NCBI GenBank assembly: GCA_049975345.1
Contig: JBNGDP010000073.1
Location: forward strand, 1-18,943
Direction of reading: 5' to 3'
Source: Oceanipulchritudo sp049975345
Lineage (GTDB): Bacteria; Verrucomicrobiota; Verrucomicrobiia; Opitutales; Oceanipulchritudinaceae
DNA: 18,943 nt
Part shown: positions 16,775 to 18,943 of the stretch, one piece after another
Position numbering within the stretch: the stretch's first letter is position 1
Layout of the letters: every line of letters begins with the position of its first letter
Translations under genes and position numbers: made by a program
The notes under the pieces: model-generated
Told to the model about the DNA's origin: nothing
The model's database searches: none
What the model saw: only the letters and a program-made list of their open reading frames with translations

Positions 16775-18055
16775 CTAAACCACCGTTCCGTCGGGGACAA
16801 CACCGCCCTTGGTCACGATCAGGACTCCGTCCCGGACAATCACATCGCCCTGTTCATACATGTCGGGCTTCCCCTCCGGGCTGAGGCGGACGTTGTTCCC
16901 GATGCGGGCGTTCTTGTCGATGATGGCGTTCTCGATCCGGCAATTCTCCCCGACCCCGATATCCGGCCGCTGGAGGTTGCGGTTTTCCTCCCGGTCCTCA
17001 TCATCCTCGAAGTAGTCGCCCCCCATCATGACAACATTCCTGAATTGCGTCCCTTTTCCGATGACCGAGCGCACCCCGATCACCACCCGGTCAAAGTCGC
17101 ATTCCGTCAGGATGCAGCCCCCGGCGATGATCCCCTGCTTCATGGAGATCCCGTTGATCTTCGACGCCGGCAGGTAGCGCGCGCGTGTGTAAACAAGGTT
17201 GTTCTGGTCGAAAAAGTTGAAGGGGGGAACCGTGTCGGTGATGCTGAGGTTGGCCTCGAAGAAGGAGTGCACGGTCCCGATGTCCTCCCAGTAGCCCTCA
17301 AAGATGAAGCCCTTGAGGTCGACCTTGCCGAGAAGATGGGGAATCACTTCCTTCCCGAAATCGGTGTAGCTGTTGTCGAGGCTCTCACGCAGGACCCGCA
17401 TCGAAAAACAGTAAATGCCCATGTTCGCCAGGACAAACCTGGCATCCTTGTCGGAGTGCAGGTGCGCGGTCACGGCCTCGCTCAGGGCCAGTCCCTCAAT
17501 CACTTTCGGGTCGGTGGGCTTCTCGGCGAATTCCAGGATGGAAAGGTCGTCCTGCACGCGCATCAGGCCGAGACCATGGACATCGGTGGTGCGCATGGCC
17601 TTGGCGGCGATGGTCACCGCGGTGTTGGTTGCCCGGTGCTGCTCGATCAACGTGTCGAAGTCCATCTGGTAGAGCTGGTCTCCCGAGAGGATCAGGACCA
17701 GGTCATCCTCCGCCACATCCAGATGGTGCAGGTTCTGGCGGACCGCATCGGCCGTGCCCTGGTACCAGCTGTCCCCCTTTTGCGTCTGCTCGGCCGAGAG
17801 AATGTCCACAAAACCGCCCCCGAAAGGATCGAATTTATAGGATTCCTGGATGTGACGGTGCAGGGAGGCCGTGTTGAACTGCGTGAGCACGAAAATCTGG
17901 TTGAGCCCGGAATGCAGGCAGTTGCTGATCGGAATATCGACGAGGCGGTACTTCCCGGCCAGGGGGACGGCCGGCTTGCACCGCTCGGAGGTGAGGGGAT
18001 GCAGGCGGGTGCCCCGGCCACCGCCCATGATAACGCAGACAACTTTCGATTTCAT
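16775..18055 (-). CDS. glgC: Glucose-1-phosphate adenylyltransferase (GlgC)
   Basis: 426-aa ADP-glucose pyrophosphorylase, making ADP-glucose from ATP and glucose 1-phosphate for glycogen synthesis. Motifs: nucleotide loop GGGRGTRLHPLT (residues 11-22), KYRLVDIPISN (35-45), QGTADAVR (98-105), SGDQLY (123-128) and the sugar-phosphate lysine K178 in FAEKP. A C-terminal left-handed beta-helix follows, ending in VPDGTVV. The tail and length resemble the plant and cyanobacterial small-subunit type more than the enteric enzyme. AAGGAG lies about 12 nt before ATG 18055. It is divergent from glmS across 76 nt; both enzymes draw on hexose phosphate, so shared control is possible. The hexamer satellite starts at its stop codon. 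Confidence 0.97.
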   Translation of the reverse strand: MKSKVVCVIMGGGRGTRLHPLTSERCKPAVPLAGKYRLVDIPISNCLHSGLNQIFVLTQFNTASLHRHIQESYKFDPFGGGFVDILSAEQTQKGDSWYQGTADAVRQNLHHLDVAEDDLVLILSGDQLYQMDFDTLIEQHRATNTAVTIAAKAMRTTDVHGLGLMRVQDDLSILEFAEKPTDPKVIEGLALSEAVTAHLHSDKDARFVLANMGIYCFSMRVLRESLDNSYTDFGKEVIPHLLGKVDLKGFIFEGYWEDIGTVHSFFEANLSITDTVPPFNFFDQNNLVYTRARYLPASKINGISMKQGIIAGGCILTECDFDRVVIGVRSVIGKGTQFRNVVMMGGDYFEDDEDREENRNLQRPDIGVGENCRIENAIIDKNARIGNNVRLSPEGKPDMYEQGDVIVRDGVLIVTKGGVVPDGTVV

Positions 18056-18131
18056 GCTTTCCGGCTCTCCTTTGGGGTTCAGGTTCTGTGCTTGCTATAT
18101 GCCCCGGCCGGCCTTGTGATGCAACCCAATT
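18056..18131. promoter_or_regulatory. Divergent promoter region between glgC and glmS
   Basis: The 76-nt gap must hold start signals for both genes. For glmS, TTGGGG and TATATG are 18 nt apart on the plus strand; for glgC, TTGCAT and ATATAG are 18 nt apart on the minus strand. These are loose matches to sigma-70 boxes and overlap one another around the single TATAT sequence. No riboswitch fold was seen. Confidence 0.3.
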
Positions 18132-18943
18132 ATGTGTGGTATTGTTGGCTATATTGGCAAACAGGACGCCTCCCCCATCCTCCTGGACGGGCTGCGGCGT
18201 CTCGAGTACCGCGGTTACGATTCCGCGGGATTGGCGATCCTGGACCGCGAGGGATTCCATAACATCAAAAAGACCGGGCGCGTGGAGAACCTGCGCAAGG
18301 AGGCCCTGGGCAAGATCCGCGACGGGGACATCGGCATCTCCCACACCCGCTGGGCGACCCACGGGGGAGTCAGTGATGCCAATGCCCACCCGCACGTGTC
18401 CTGGGATGGGAAATTGGCCGTCGTGCACAACGGGGTGATCGAGAATTACGCCTTCATCAAGCGTGAACTGGAAGCCAAGGGCGTCACCTTTTCCAGCGAG
18501 ACCGATTCCGAGGTGCTGGTCAACCTCATCGCCTTTCTCTACGAGGCGGAGCGCGAACACGAAAACATCCCCGCCCAGGAGGCGCTGATGAAAGCGCTGC
18601 GAAGCGCCCTTTCGCAGGTGGAAGGAGCCTACGGGATCGCCCTCCTTTGCGTGGACCTTCCCGAGATCATGCTCGGCGCGCGCAAGGGCAGCCCGCTCCT
18701 GATCGGTGTCGGCAACGGGGAAAACTTCCTCGCCTCCGACGTCACGGCATTCGCCGGCCGCACCCAGAACGTGGTCTACCTGGACGACGGCCAGCTGGCC
18801 ACGGTCTCCCGTACCGACTTCTCCATCACCACCCTGGACGAGGTGGCGATCTCCCCGGTCATCAACACGATCAGCTGGGATATCGAGGACGCCGAGCTGG
18901 GCAGCTACGCCCACTTCATGCAGAAGGAAATCTTCGAGCAGCC
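18132..18943 (+). CDS. glmS: Glutamine--fructose-6-phosphate aminotransferase, isomerizing (GlmS), 3'-truncated
   Basis: First 270 codons of GlmS, cut by the window edge. The enzyme makes glucosamine 6-phosphate from fructose 6-phosphate and glutamine, the entry to peptidoglycan and lipopolysaccharide amino sugars. The start MCGIVGYIG exposes the nucleophilic Cys after Met removal. Other class II glutamine-amidotransferase motifs: EYRGYDSAG (residues 25-33), HTRWATHG (71-78), HNGVIENY (99-106) and Asp125 in SETDSE. The last visible residues, SYAHFMQKEIFEQ, are the conserved link to the two SIS isomerase domains, which lie outside. ATG at 18132; no Shine-Dalgarno is visible. Divergent from glgC. 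Confidence 0.97.
   Translation, partial: MCGIVGYIGKQDASPILLDGLRRLEYRGYDSAGLAILDREGFHNIKKTGRVENLRKEALGKIRDGDIGISHTRWATHGGVSDANAHPHVSWDGKLAVVHNGVIENYAFIKRELEAKGVTFSSETDSEVLVNLIAFLYEAEREHENIPAQEALMKALRSALSQVEGAYGIALLCVDLPEIMLGARKGSPLLIGVGNGENFLASDVTAFAGRTQNVVYLDDGQLATVSRTDFSITTLDEVAISPVINTISWDIEDAELGSYAHFMQKEIFEQ

Noticed and set aside
16727..18262. Plus-strand frame starting with repeated Gly-Leu residues
   Set aside because: The start is translation of the GGGATT array and the rest is antisense to glgC.

Overview
The window is GC-rich chromosomal DNA that fits the PVC superphylum, most likely Verrucomicrobiota. Reasons: a gene of the Minf_1886 family, which is known mainly from Verrucomicrobia and Planctomycetes; a large pilin-like surface protein with a WNPYN motif like that of verrucomicrobial cassette proteins; a plant/cyanobacterium-type GlgC; and weak or absent Shine-Dalgarno sequences. 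No rRNA, tRNA, CRISPR array, IS element or prophage structure was found.

Layout. (1) Positions 151-6324 are a compact minus-strand run, probably one transcript, read in the order alpha/beta hydrolase, ORF6N protein 1, tsaD, hisI, DUF58 protein, transglutaminase membrane protein. Gaps are about 31-34 nt or the genes overlap by 4 and 14 nt. (2) Positions 6431-7588 hold a tandem duplication of two more ORF6N genes on the plus strand, divergent from the hydrolase. (3) mutS follows at 7683-10238. (4) A hairpin-forming heptamer satellite (10237-10385) starts at the mutS stop codon and precedes a Minf_1886 gene, a two-repeat M16 peptidase and a pilin-like protein, all plus strand. (5) The pilin-like gene converges on dinB with a 56-nt overlap. 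(6) dinB is separated from glgC by a second satellite of similar design, a hexamer GGGATT array with G-quadruplex potential (16667-16774) that starts at the glgC stop codon. (7) glmS starts divergently from glgC and runs off the right edge.

Most genes are housekeeping: tRNA t6A synthesis (TsaD), histidine synthesis (HisI), DNA mismatch repair (MutS), translesion synthesis (DinB), glycogen synthesis (GlgC) and amino-sugar synthesis (GlmS).

The strongest unexplained signal is in the three ORF6N paralogs. Each carries, at nearly the same place inside the coding sequence, a long DNA palindrome with core GTCRCAAWWTGYGAC. Paired bases differ between copies in a compensating way, and the palindrome is read in two different reading frames. 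That points to selection on the nucleotide sequence itself (operator, RNA hairpin or recombination site) and not only on the protein. The second theme is the pair of satellite hairpins with unrelated repeat units but the same plan.
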